From the NCBI RefSeq assembly GCF_038096175.1, contig NZ_CP151099.1, forward strand, positions 3,938,501-4,002,500: DNA of 64,000 bases. Reading direction: 5' to 3'. Origin of the DNA: Nostoc sp. UHCC 0302. GTDB taxonomy: Bacteria > Cyanobacteriota > Cyanobacteriia > Cyanobacteriales > Nostocaceae. The notes beneath the pieces were generated by a model. It had not been told where the DNA came from. It ran no database searches and was given only the letters and a program-made list of their open reading frames with translations. The translations under genes and the position numbers were made by a program. Of this stretch, positions 17,852-26,894 are shown in pieces (positions within the stretch are counted from its first letter, which is position 1; every line of letters begins with the position of its first letter).

Positions 17852-18991
17852 ATGAAAATCTTATTTAAGCACGATAACACTGAAAACCAAGAAACTAAAA
17901 CTCGGCTTGAAATTGAGCTAATTCTTTGTTGTAGCCGTACTCAGGTAGATACATCAACTGTTGAGCGAATTAAAGCCCTAGTTCAACAAGACCTCAATTG
18001 GACTTATATTATTCCAACAGCAGTTTTCCACAAAGTAATGCCCCTGCTGTACCAAAACCTCAGTACCATTTGCCCCGAACAAGTTCCAAAACCTGCTTTA
18101 GCTCAACTCAAAGATTATTTTCAAACCAATCTTAAACGTAACTTATGGCTGACTGGCGAACTAATTAAACTCCTGAATCTGCTGGAATCTCAGGAAATCT
18201 ATGTGATTCCAATTAAAGGAGCAATCTTGGCTGTTTCAGCTTACGGCAATATTACACTTCGACAGTTTAACGATATAGATATTTTAGTTCGGCAGCAAGA
18301 TGCCTTAAGAGCTAGGGATATTCTTGTTTCTCAAGGATATGAGAGTTCATACAACTTTACTCGTAAGCAGGAAGTCAGGCGATTAAAATCTCCATACTGT
18401 AAAGATAATAACTATCATCATAGAGATACTGGAGTTAATATAGATTTTCACTGGCAACTTTTACAGAGATATCTATCCTTTCCACTTGAACACGAAGGTC
18501 TTTGGAAACGGCAGAAAAGTATATCTTTGGCTGGTAAAAAAACACTCAATCTTTCACCAGAAGATAATCTTTTGTTTCTCTGCATACATGGTTCTAGAGA
18601 CCGTTGGAATCGATTGCAATTGATTGTTGACATAGCGACATTAATTCGTATTTCAAAAGATATAGATTGGGGGTTAGTTATAGAGCAAGCCAGGATATTG
18701 GGTTGTATGAGAAGATTATTACTAGGTACATTTTTAGCCAATAATTTATTAGAAACAGAACTTCCAGAAGAAATTTTGCAAAGGATACAAATTGAACCTG
18801 AGATAGAATCGCTTGCTATAGAAGTATGCGAAAGGCTTTTTAGTCAATCTGATGAAATACCCAAGCTTTTTGATAAATCTTTTTTTGATATTAGAATTAG
18901 GGAACGTCTAAAAGACAAAGTTCAGTACAGTATTTATCAGTCGATTTTAGTCTTTGCTAGAAGTAATGGGTTATTCCCAGCCTGGATATAA
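17852..18991 (+). CDS. Nucleotidyltransferase-like protein (NTP_transf_5 type)
   Basis: The 379-residue protein matches the pattern of the uncharacterised nucleotidyltransferase family often found in polysaccharide and antibiotic gene clusters. The key stretch is VIPIKGAILAVSAYGN followed by RQFNDIDILV, where the paired aspartates (DIDIL) would bind metal, and later a third acidic position in NIDFHWQL. No signal peptide or membrane helix. The substrate is unknown. It may belong functionally with the two exopolysaccharide regulators upstream, but it is separated from them by the tRNA gene. Codon use is AT-rich like its neighbours. Confidence 0.75.
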   Translation: MKILFKHDNTENQETKTRLEIELILCCSRTQVDTSTVERIKALVQQDLNWTYIIPTAVFHKVMPLLYQNLSTICPEQVPKPALAQLKDYFQTNLKRNLWLTGELIKLLNLLESQEIYVIPIKGAILAVSAYGNITLRQFNDIDILVRQQDALRARDILVSQGYESSYNFTRKQEVRRLKSPYCKDNNYHHRDTGVNIDFHWQLLQRYLSFPLEHEGLWKRQKSISLAGKKTLNLSPEDNLLFLCIHGSRDRWNRLQLIVDIATLIRISKDIDWGLVIEQARILGCMRRLLLGTFLANNLLETELPEEILQRIQIEPEIESLAIEVCERLFSQSDEIPKLFDKSFFDIRIRERLKDKVQYSIYQSILVFARSNGLFPAWI

Positions 18992-19272
18992 GCTGTGAGA
19001 TAATTAATTTTATTCTTTTGGCAGAGTGCGGGAGGAATTGTTTAGCAAGTTAAAAGTAAGCAAATTTACGATGCAACAGCTCGTAGTTCATCACTATTTC
19101 TTTTTTGACTTGTATTTTTTCATCCGTATGCTATTCGTGCAAGAGGACTATTCTAAAGCGGTACTTCATTTTTTAAATTGAATAGTTAATTTTTCTGTTC
19201 TAATCTTTTCTAAAATAGAATGAAACAAAGGTAAAAACTTAAGCAAAGTGTTTTTTTTTCACCTTTTAAGTC

Positions 19273-20391
19273 TTAATTTTTTTGATAGTGCATTCCTGGT
19301 TGTTGTGAAATTAAACCCATAAGTTCTAACTGTAATAAAGTGCTGGAAACTAAGCCAACAGACATACCAGTTTGTTGAACAATAAAATCGAAAGGCAAAG
19401 CATCGCAGGTAAACACATTCATTACTTTTTTCAGTTCTGGCGATAAGTTTGGCAAATTTAATTGTTCCGGTGTTTGAGATGTTTCAACTACATCAAGTTG
19501 TGGTACTCCTCCTAGCATAGTTAACAGTTCGTCTAGTTCCTTAAAAATGAAAGATGCTCCTTGACTTAATAACTTTAAACACCCTTGAGATGGATGATCA
19601 TCTAGTCTCCCAGGCAATGCATAGATATCTCGGCCGAAATCATTGGCATAGGTTGCGGTAATTAAAGCACCAGATTTTAAAGGTGCTTCCATCACAAGAA
19701 TGGCGCGGCTTAAACCTGCGATAATTCTGTTACGCCGGGGGAAGTGGGTGCGATCTGGTGGAGTTTTTGCAGGATATTCACTCACAACTAAGCCAGCACT
19801 CAAAATCTGCTTGTACAGATCCCGATTTTTATGGGGATAGATCACATCAACACCCGTTCCTAAAACTGCGATCGTCCGTCCACCTGCTTTGATAGCTGCA
19901 ATGTGGCTTTCTGTGTCAATTCCCTCTGCCATACCAGAGACAACCGTAAAACCATTTTTAGCCAAAGCTGTGCTAATTTGCCGAGTCCAACGGATGCCGT
20001 AATCTGTAGGTTGGCGTGTTCCCACAATGCCAACTAAAGTTTTTTGCCCAAGATTTTCTTGCAGTTCAACTTCACCACGATAGTATAAAATCGCTGGTGG
20101 ACTGGGAGTTTCTAGTAACAAGCGGGGATAATCTGCGTCTGCTGGTGTCCAAAAATTGGGGTTTTCCTGCTGGTGCTTAATGAATAGTTGTTCTGGGTGC
20201 AGACGCGATCGCTGTTGTATGATTTTTTCTAATGTCTGAAAACCAAAACCCTCAACTTCTCCTAACTGAGCCTTGTTAGCTTCCCAAGCTGTTGCTAGCG
20301 TGCCAAAATGCTGTTGCAGCCTTCGCAGCAATACTGGCCCAATCCCAGAAATTTGCGACCAGGCTAGCCAATATGCGCTTTCTTCCACCAC
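19273..20391 (-). CDS. dprA: DNA processing protein DprA
   Basis: DprA binds incoming single-stranded DNA and loads RecA during natural transformation. The 372-residue protein has the N-terminal helix-hairpin-helix region (about 1-75), then a Rossmann-like core with GIVGTRQPTDYG, VVSGMAEGIDTESH, AVLGTGVDVIYPHKN, FPRRNRIIAGLS and SGALITATYA, and a C-terminal winged-helix region (about 310-372). Length and motifs are normal. The gene is single, with 3' and 5' spacers of about 280 and 230 bases. Confidence 0.96.
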   Translation of the reverse strand: MVEESAYWLAWSQISGIGPVLLRRLQQHFGTLATAWEANKAQLGEVEGFGFQTLEKIIQQRSRLHPEQLFIKHQQENPNFWTPADADYPRLLLETPSPPAILYYRGEVELQENLGQKTLVGIVGTRQPTDYGIRWTRQISTALAKNGFTVVSGMAEGIDTESHIAAIKAGGRTIAVLGTGVDVIYPHKNRDLYKQILSAGLVVSEYPAKTPPDRTHFPRRNRIIAGLSRAILVMEAPLKSGALITATYANDFGRDIYALPGRLDDHPSQGCLKLLSQGASFIFKELDELLTMLGGVPQLDVVETSQTPEQLNLPNLSPELKKVMNVFTCDALPFDFIVQQTGMSVGLVSSTLLQLELMGLISQQPGMHYQKN

Positions 20392-20536
20392 GGTTTCATC
20401 CTCAAGTCTACTGATTTGAGTATTCCCAAATTAGGTTTCTCTGTTGAAGTTCTTACGGGAAGTCAAAAGTCGAGGATCAATAGTCCAAAATTAAGTATTT
20501 CTCTAGACTCCATTCTAACTTTTTAGAGTCTATCTT

Positions 20537-20570
20537 AATTACGAATTACGAATTACGAATTACAAATTAC
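20537..20570. repeat. Heptameric tandem repeat (STRR)
   Basis: Nearly five tandem copies of AATTACG (the fourth is AATTACA, the fifth incomplete) between divergent dprA and the DUF1400-SGNH gene. Confidence 0.85.
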
Positions 20571-20617
20571 TATTTAGTGGTATTTTTTAAGGCGTAACAA
20601 TTAATAAAAAACCGTCA

Positions 20618-21781
20618 ATGTCATTGCTAATAGCTTGGATTACGAAATATTACTATCGTCTTCTTTTATGCTTATTTGGTTGCTTAATATTTTTACTTCT
20701 GGATAGTTTTCTTGGCTTAATGCCTACTTTCGCAGCCGAAAAAATTGTTGTCAGGTATGGGTTGTTTGAACAATCGCTTCCGATAGCAGATATACGAAAG
20801 TATGGGGAAACAAAAGAGGTTTCAGGCGATTTACAATCTTTTTTAAGTTATCTCAACGCTAAAGAGCAACAGCAACTACAAGATGCTTTGCAAGTGAAAA
20901 TGTCACTTGATATTGCGGCATTAAATAAGTTAACAGATACTACGATCGGTAAGCAAATTTTATCTGTTGTTTCGCAAGCTGTTGCACGTCGTGATCAAGC
21001 CGGTGTACAAGCACTGAGGTCTGCCATTATCTTGGGTGCAAAATCACAAGAAGGTTTAGGAATAATCAGCTTTTTAGAAGCTTATCCTAGTAATCGATTA
21101 GTCATTGATTTGCCAAAAGCTACCAAATTAGTAAGCATGGCAAATTTATCTTCTAGTTCATCTGATACCTCACCAAAGGACAATCTTAGTTCCTCGCCTA
21201 TATGGCAAATTGCACTCCAATATCAGATACTCGCTACTCAAGGAAAACAATATTTAGGCTGTTTGTATGGCGATTCTATTTCTGCTGAACTTGGCAATTC
21301 TCTTGGAGAAGGTACTTTTAATTTTGGCTTAAATGGTTTGAGTACAATTTCACTTGTTGAACAACTACAACGTTTAATTCCTGCCAAAGTTAAATGCCAA
21401 AAAGCAATTATTGCTGTAGGAGGTAATGATGCTTTATATGGAATGAGTGATGATTTATTTAGTAAGAAGCTGCAAGAGGCAATCGCACTTGTTAGGACAA
21501 TGGGAACTAAGGAAATTTTTCTCATTCCTGCTTTTTATTCAACAGTTGCCGCCAGTTTAGATCCAACTGTAGCAGCCCCACTGCCCAAAGTCGAACAAAT
21601 TAACGCTTTGATTAATCAAGTTGCAGCCAAAGAGCAAATACCAGTTGCGGCAGAAGGCATAGCACCTTTGTATGAAAATAATGTACTCAAAGATAATTTA
21701 ACAAGTGATGGTGACCATCTCAATGCAGAAGGTATAAAAATTTATCGACAAGCATTATTAGAAATACTAGGCAAGCAATAG
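20618..21781 (+). CDS. DUF1400 - SGNH hydrolase fusion, exported
   Basis: The 387-residue protein starts with a signal or anchor helix (about 13-39, ending FAAEK). Residues about 41-165 look like DUF1400 (VVRYGLFEQSLPIADI..., the cyanobacterial domain usually attached to alpha/beta hydrolases). Residues about 210-387 are instead an SGNH/GDSL esterase: block I GDSI with Ser220, block III GGND (268-271) and block V DGDHLN with Asp364/His367. The catalytic set is thus complete. The likely role is hydrolysis of an ester (lipid or acetylated glycan) outside the cytoplasm; substrate unknown. It is convergent with the DUF218 gene, ten bases away. Confidence 0.8.
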   Translation: MSLLIAWITKYYYRLLLCLFGCLIFLLLDSFLGLMPTFAAEKIVVRYGLFEQSLPIADIRKYGETKEVSGDLQSFLSYLNAKEQQQLQDALQVKMSLDIAALNKLTDTTIGKQILSVVSQAVARRDQAGVQALRSAIILGAKSQEGLGIISFLEAYPSNRLVIDLPKATKLVSMANLSSSSSDTSPKDNLSSSPIWQIALQYQILATQGKQYLGCLYGDSISAELGNSLGEGTFNFGLNGLSTISLVEQLQRLIPAKVKCQKAIIAVGGNDALYGMSDDLFSKKLQEAIALVRTMGTKEIFLIPAFYSTVAASLDPTVAAPLPKVEQINALINQVAAKEQIPVAAEGIAPLYENNVLKDNLTSDGDHLNAEGIKIYRQALLEILGKQ

Positions 21782-21791
21782 CATTGCAATT

Positions 21792-22481
21792 TTAGGTTTT
21801 CCAACTCAAAAAACGAGCATAAATATAAGCGATAGTTTCAGAAATAATTGTCCGGAAACCTTCGCTAGAAACCCACCACTTATTTGAATCGTAATTTGTG
21901 GTTTTTGCCGCAATCACACCCACTTTAATTTTAGGTTCAAGTGTTTTTTTGAATAATAACCAACTTCTACGAGAGTGAACGTCCCAAGAAAGAAGATTAA
22001 CTGATTCTATCTTGACATCTGAATTTGATAGCCAACGGCGAATTTCGGCAGCAGATGCATAACTGCGATCCTTAGTAACGGGAGGTGTCGGTACGACTAC
22101 CACTTTCTCTGGTGCTAAACCGAGTTTTTTGAGAGTGGCGGCTGCAACTTCTGCTAAATTTTTGTATCCAGTTAGATAACTTCCTCTCTCTATATTGGTT
22201 CCTGTAGTAAAAATTAAGCGATAAGAACCACTATTAAATTCTGCCAATGCTTGTTCTATCCCATAGTCTGGAACCCATCCTTCAATAACTAATGCATCTG
22301 CTGCTTTGATGGGTGAAGTAACAGCAAGAAATGGGTGTAAATGAGTAATTGTAAAAACCATTAAATAGAAAAAAATTAGGAGAAATATTATCCATCCCTG
22401 AGCCGTAAATGTCCATATTTCTTGGCGTTTTATTAACCTAATTTTGGGTAACTTTAGATGCTGGCGATTTTTTTTCTGCAT
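21792..22481 (-). CDS. DUF218 (YdcF/SanA-like) membrane protein
   Basis: A 229-residue protein with one N-terminal membrane helix (GWIIFLLIFFYLMVFTI) and a DUF218 fold outside: ALVIEGWVPDYGIEQALAEF, FTTGTNIERG, VVVVPTPPVTKDRSYASA and SWDVHSRRSWLLF. SanA/ElyC relatives affect envelope integrity and vancomycin sensitivity in enterobacteria; activity unknown. The start codon overlaps the stop of the upstream DUF2301 gene (TAATG at 22479-22483 on the minus strand), so the two are translationally coupled. Confidence 0.85.
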   Translation of the reverse strand: MQKKNRQHLKLPKIRLIKRQEIWTFTAQGWIIFLLIFFYLMVFTITHLHPFLAVTSPIKAADALVIEGWVPDYGIEQALAEFNSGSYRLIFTTGTNIERGSYLTGYKNLAEVAAATLKKLGLAPEKVVVVPTPPVTKDRSYASAAEIRRWLSNSDVKIESVNLLSWDVHSRRSWLLFKKTLEPKIKVGVIAAKTTNYDSNKWWVSSEGFRTIISETIAYIYARFLSWKT

Positions 22482-23140
22482 TAAACCTTAGCTGAACCTT
22501 GTTCTTTTAAATAAGCAAATACAGACTTATCTCCAATATCAGCCGGAATTACTTGCACTGTTTTACGCAGAGCAAACACTAAAAACAAAATCGCCCAAAC
22601 TCCTAATAAAATCTGTTCCCACTGAGTTGGTAAAATATTGACTAAATGTCCTAGTAAGAGTAATGGTACTGTTAGGGTTAATACCTTAGTTTCTAAACGA
22701 TTGAAGCAAAAAGCTTCTTTGAAATAAATCCCTGTCAAAGCAACAAAGGTAAAACCTATTCCGAATAAGGTAATAGGGTGATTATAAACGGTGACAGCCA
22801 AAGCTTCATTACTACTAAACAATGCCACTAGCACTGCTGCAATGCTACCGATCGCCCAAAAAACTTGCAACGCTCGGTGCAGTACTGCCATATAAATATG
22901 AATGGTAAATAAACTAACACCGAGAGCCAGACTAAAACACGCATATAGAGGTGTTAGCGCCGTGACAACATTCGGATTATTGCTGAATAAAACCAAAGCA
23001 CTGCCTATGGCAAAGCTAAGTGCGGCTACCATTAACCCAGCGCGGTAGATAATTACGCCAGTGCGATCGCTTTGAGTAATTGTAAATTCCCCAAACTGAC
23101 CTTGATAAACTTCTGGTGCAGATAGTGTTTGCGTAGTCAT
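22481..23140 (-). CDS. DUF2301 integral membrane protein
   Basis: A 219-residue protein with about seven hydrophobic segments and a short soluble N-terminus (YQGQFGEFTITQSDRTGVIIYRAG is cut here to its start YQGQFGEFTI). The pattern fits the DUF2301 family of cyanobacterial membrane proteins; no function is known. It is the first gene of a two-gene operon with the DUF218 gene. The 289-base spacer upstream (23141-23429) holds no supported gene. Confidence 0.8.
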   Translation of the reverse strand: MTTQTLSAPEVYQGQFGEFTITQSDRTGVIIYRAGLMVAALSFAIGSALVLFSNNPNVVTALTPLYACFSLALGVSLFTIHIYMAVLHRALQVFWAIGSIAAVLVALFSSNEALAVTVYNHPITLFGIGFTFVALTGIYFKEAFCFNRLETKVLTLTVPLLLLGHLVNILPTQWEQILLGVWAILFLVFALRKTVQVIPADIGDKSVFAYLKEQGSAKV

Positions 23141-23429
23141 AGGAAAACAGTTATGAGTAATGAGAGCTAATCTCTAATACCTAGTTTAATGACTAATGAG
23201 CCAAGAAAGGTGTGTACGGGTGTTGGAGTATGAGGGTGTAGACAAAACCGTAATAATAGTTGACTCGGTTGACTTGCTCGGATCTCGGTTTCACGGGGTA
23301 GTTCTTTCACTTACACCCCTACCCTCTTATACCATTACACTCAGTTATAACAAGGGTTTCACCTTTACAAACGTGCCATTGCGTTCAGAGAGTTCTTGCG
23401 TACTTCCTAACCCCTAGACCTCTATATTG

Positions 23430-24233
23430 TTAGTGAATAATCATTTCTAAAGTATCTTGCAAGTTGATCTGCAACTGTAAGTGAGCATTACCGCTATTAA
23501 TGGCAATTTCTACCCAACCGTGACTGCCAATGATCGCGATCACTTCTCCTAACTTCACATCACTGTAAGTTTCACACCCTGGAATAGTCAACCCAGCGGC
23601 TTGCACACACCAGGTTTTGCCTTGTACATAATTGCCTGGAATGTTGCTGACTAAATTACCAAAACTATCTATATATTGAATACACCCCGTTGCACCAGTT
23701 GTTGTTTGGTAGCAAACGCCTACATCTAACTGTACTAAAGTTGCTGGATCAATCTCTTGTCCTAGCTGTTTGAGAGGAACACCACTGGCGAGATTAGCTC
23801 CCACTGGTGCAAAGATATCTCTACCATGAAATGTCCGGCTGGGTTGGGGGGTTCTCCAATAATTAAGATTTGTAAGCTCAACGGCTGTAATTGCCGGACT
23901 TTGAGTAAGTACCCCACTAAATATGCCATTATCTGGCCCTATCAAAAAGCCCTGAGAAAATTCTACAGCGATCGCTCTTCGATTACCACCCACGCCAGGA
24001 TCTACCACCGCCACATGGACTGTTCCAATCGGGAAATAAGGGTAAGCATTCATCAGGCAAAATCTAGCTGTAGCAAGGCTTTGCGGCGGAATCTGATGTG
24101 TTAAGTCTACTACAGCTAATACAGGATTGATTTGGGCAATTACTCCTTTCATCACACCTACATATACATCGCGATCGCCAAAGTCGGTCAGCAAAGTTAG
24201 GAGTCGTTGTTGACCTATCTGATTTTTAGACAT
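23430..24233 (-). CDS. SAM hydroxide adenosyltransferase family protein (DUF62)
   Basis: The 267-residue protein belongs to the duf62 family, whose members hydrolyse S-adenosylmethionine to adenosine and methionine, related to the fluorinase and chlorinase enzymes. Visible motifs: TDFGDRDVYVG at the N-terminus, VVDPGVGG, IGPDNGIF, RTFHGRDIFAPVGA and DSFGNLVSNI. These include the Asp, Arg-His pair and SAM-contact residues of the hydroxide type rather than the fluorinase loop. Cytosolic. The gene stands alone. ATG at 24233 has no strong ribosome site. Confidence 0.9.
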   Translation of the reverse strand: MSKNQIGQQRLLTLLTDFGDRDVYVGVMKGVIAQINPVLAVVDLTHQIPPQSLATARFCLMNAYPYFPIGTVHVAVVDPGVGGNRRAIAVEFSQGFLIGPDNGIFSGVLTQSPAITAVELTNLNYWRTPQPSRTFHGRDIFAPVGANLASGVPLKQLGQEIDPATLVQLDVGVCYQTTTGATGCIQYIDSFGNLVSNIPGNYVQGKTWCVQAAGLTIPGCETYSDVKLGEVIAIIGSHGWVEIAINSGNAHLQLQINLQDTLEMIIH

Positions 24234-24345
24234 TGTTTGATAAAAATTATATTAACTTGCAAATTTCTGTAGCAACAGCTACAAAATATGTGTTATGTTA
24301 AGAATACGAGACATGAATAAACAAAAAATTAAAAAGGTAATCACT

Positions 24346-24501
24346 ATGAGCCAAAGTAAACTACAGTCTGCCAGAATAGCAAGAGAAGTTCATAGGCAGA
24401 ATATTCAAAGAAGCCTTGAGCATCGCTTGCAAGTTGCCAGAGCTAAGGGTGACCAAACCCTGATTCGTCAACTAGAAGCAGAGATGAGTTATTCCAACTA
24501 A
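24346..24501 (+). CDS. Small conserved-looking protein, unknown function
   Basis: From the ATG at 24346 (AAGG about eight bases upstream) the product has 51 residues: a basic, helical, coiled-coil-like peptide (ARIAREVHRQNIQRSLEHRL). An ATG at 24310 and an upstream start at 24295 are alternatives with no ribosome site. A strong hairpin terminator follows 35 bases after the stop, which supports a real short transcript. I do not recognise a family. Confidence 0.55.
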   Translation: MSQSKLQSARIAREVHRQNIQRSLEHRLQVARAKGDQTLIRQLEAEMSYSN

Positions 24502-24536
24502 ATGCAAGTGTTCAATAGTTCATAGTTTTGTTGTGT

Positions 24537-24558
24537 AACCCCGCTACGGCGGGTTTTT
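24537..24558 (+). terminator. Rho-independent terminator of the small gene
   Basis: AACCCCGC-TACG-GCGGGTTTTTG: a five-bp GC stem (24540-24544 with 24549-24553) extended by A-T pairs and followed by five T residues. Confidence 0.85.
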
Positions 24559-24955
24559 GTATTTTCAGGGTTAAGAAACTAGAACTAAAACCACGGTGCA
24601 TTAGAGAAAATGTAATTACTGTATCAGCTCATTTTCTAAGACTTACGCATTTTGACGAAAAAACCTCATTGTGAACGATAGGGAAGCAATCTCCTGAAGA
24701 CTGAGATTACTTCCCTATACTGCGTTTAGGCTAGCAATTACAGTAGATTGCTTAAGCCCTGACTAGTAAATAGAAAGCCCCTGATGCTTTTGCTCAGGGG
24801 TGTCCATCTTTTATTCCCTATATTTAAAAGAATCGCATTTGGGATACCAATATACATCAGTGTTGATGTAATTAAAGCATAAGTTTGATTCTTATTGTGC
24901 AATCATAAAAAACTAAGCACATACTCCTACGAAGAAGCAAGCTATGTCTCGCAGA
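24559..24955. repeat. Spacer with two strong hairpins before the CAST left end
   Basis: Hairpin 1: 24678-24693 with 24703-24718 (ATAGGGAAGCAATCTC), 16 bp with one mismatch on plus that becomes G-U on minus. Hairpin 2: CCCCTGA (24778-24784) with TCAGGGG (24794-24800), with T-rich DNA on both sides. No gene seen. They may be terminators or short palindromic repeats. Confidence 0.45.
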
Positions 24956-25170
24956 TGTACATTCGCAAATTATATGTCGCAATTTGCAGATAGTGTCGCA
25001 ACCGCATCTAAATAACTGAAACCTTTATCCTGTAAGGATTATAAACTATTTAATGACATAGAAAATAAATTTGCTCAATTCGCATTTTCTATGTCGGAAA
25101 TCCTAGATTATCAAATTAAATGTCGTTTGTTAAGATTTAGGTATTTCTCAAATTGTATGTCGCATTCTTA
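24956..25170 (+). mobile_element. Left end of a type V-K CAST (Tn7-like) element
   Basis: The end starts TGTACATTCGCAAATTATAT, which parallels the TGTACA terminus known from cyanobacterial V-K CAST left ends. TGTCG(CA) motifs recur at 24975, 24994, 25092, 25121 and 25158 as expected for TnsB-binding repeats. tnsB follows in the inward direction 54 bases later. The first base is inferred from the TGTACA, and the target duplication cannot be checked because no right end is found. Confidence 0.65.
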
Positions 25171-25223
25171 TTCAATTAATGGTACATTAGTACCTTAATT
25201 ATTCATGAGTGTTTTTCACTCCA

Positions 25224-26894
25224 ATGGCAGACAAACAATTTGAATTCACAGAAGAATTAACACAAGCTCCAGATGCAATTTTTCTTGACAAGAGTAATTT
25301 TGTTGTAGATCCATCCCAAATTATTCTGGAAGCATCAGATAGGCATAAACTGACATTTAATCTGATCCAGTGGCTTGCTGAATCACCGAATCGCACGATT
25401 AAGTCTCAGAGAAAGCAGGCTGTTGCAAATACTCTTGGTGTTTCTACTCGCCAGGTGGAACGTCTCCTCAAGCAATACCATGATGACAAGTTATCAGAAT
25501 CAGCAGGAGTACAACGCTCAGATAAGGGAAAACATCGAGTCAGCGAAGACTGGCAAGAATTTATCAAAGCAATTTATGAAGAAAGTATTAAAAATAAACA
25601 TCCAATTTCACCAGCATCTATAGTTCGCGAAGTAAAGCGACACGCGATCGTTGACCTTAAGCTCAAACCAGGAGATTATCCTCATCAAGCTACTGTTTAT
25701 AGGATTTTAGATCCTTTAATTGCACAACATAAACAGAAGACAAAAGTCAGAAATCCGGGTTCGGGATCTTGGATGACAGTTGTAACACGAGATGGGCAAC
25801 TACTGAGGGCTGATTTTAGTAATCAAATTATTCAATGCGACCATACTAAGTTGGATATTCTCATAGTTGATAGTGATGGTAATTTATTGTCTGACCGTCC
25901 TTGGCTAACTACTATTGTGGATACTTATTCAAGCTGTGTTGTTGGTTTCCGCTTATGGATCAAACAACCAGGTTCTACAGAGGTGGCTTTAGCTTTAAGA
26001 CACGCTATTTTGCCCAAAAACTATCCTGATGATTATAAGTTAAATAAAGTTTGGGAAATATGCGGGACTCCTTTTCAATATTTTTTTACTGATGGTGGAA
26101 AAGATTTTCGCTCAAAACATCTTAAAGCCATTGGTAAGAAACTAGGATTTCAGTGTGAACTACGCGATCGCCCTCCCGAAGGCGGTGTTGTAGAACGCAT
26201 ATTTAAAACTATTAATACTCAAGTTCTCAAAGATTTACCTGGTTATACAGGGACAAATGTTCAGGAACGTCCCAAAAATGCAGAGAAAGAAGCGTGTTTG
26301 ACAATACAAGATATAGACAAGATCCTAGCTAGCTTCTTTTGTGATATTTATAACCACGAACCATATCCGAAAGATCCCCGCGAAACAAGATTTGAGCGCT
26401 GGTTTACAGGGATGGGAGGAAAATTGCCTGAACCTTTGGATGAGCGAGAATTAGATATCTGTTTGATGAAAGAAGCGCAACGAGTTGTTCAAGCGCATGG
26501 ATCTATACAGTTTGAGAACCTGATTTATCGAGGAGAATCACTCAATGCATATAGAGGTGAATTTGTAAAGCTTAGATATGATCCAGACCATATCCTGACT
26601 TTATATATCTACAGTTGCGAAACTAATGATAATTTAGAAGATTTCTTGGGTTATGCTCATGCCGTGAACATGGATACTCATGATTTGAGTATAGAAGAAT
26701 TGAAAGCCTTGAATAAAGAGCGAAGTCAAGCTCGTAAGGAGCATTTTAACTATGATGCCTTATTAGCATTAGGTAAACGGAAGGAACTTGTAGAGGAACG
26801 TAAAGAACTGGAGTTTAGACTAAGCAACAAGAAACGACCCAGCAACGCTGAGTTGAAAAAAACAGGCTTCAGGGATGAAAATTTAGAGTACTAA
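25224..26894 (+). CDS. tnsB: TnsB-like transposase of a type V-K CAST, C-terminus truncated
   Basis: An rve/Mu-type DDE transposase that recognises the transposon ends and joins them to the target. From the ATG at 25224 it starts MADKQFEFTEE, then DNA-binding helix-turn-helix regions (about 40-170), the catalytic core with Asp206 (QCDHTKLD), Asp290 (FFTDGGKDF) and Glu324 (EGGVVERIF), then a Mu C-terminal beta-barrel region to about 450. Sequence and motif spacing closely follow the TnsB proteins of cyanobacterial V-K CASTs as I recall them. Those have a longer charged tail ending in a TnsC-binding hook. Here the tail stops at DENLEY, and the stop codon (26892-26894) coincides with the edge of an insertion sequence, so the hook is probably lost. 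No tnsC, tniQ, cas12k or CRISPR array follows. Confidence 0.88.
   Translation: MADKQFEFTEELTQAPDAIFLDKSNFVVDPSQIILEASDRHKLTFNLIQWLAESPNRTIKSQRKQAVANTLGVSTRQVERLLKQYHDDKLSESAGVQRSDKGKHRVSEDWQEFIKAIYEESIKNKHPISPASIVREVKRHAIVDLKLKPGDYPHQATVYRILDPLIAQHKQKTKVRNPGSGSWMTVVTRDGQLLRADFSNQIIQCDHTKLDILIVDSDGNLLSDRPWLTTIVDTYSSCVVGFRLWIKQPGSTEVALALRHAILPKNYPDDYKLNKVWEICGTPFQYFFTDGGKDFRSKHLKAIGKKLGFQCELRDRPPEGGVVERIFKTINTQVLKDLPGYTGTNVQERPKNAEKEACLTIQDIDKILASFFCDIYNHEPYPKDPRETRFERWFTGMGGKLPEPLDERELDICLMKEAQRVVQAHGSIQFENLIYRGESLNAYRGEFVKLRYDPDHILTLYIYSCETNDNLEDFLGYAHAVNMDTHDLSIEELKALNKERSQARKEHFNYDALLALGKRKELVEERKELEFRLSNKKRPSNAELKKTGFRDENLEY

Noticed and set aside
23196-23417. 73-codon open frame between the DUF2301 and SAM-hydrolase genes.
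   Set aside because: No ribosome site, no family motif, and it overlaps the probable upstream region of the DUF2301 operon.
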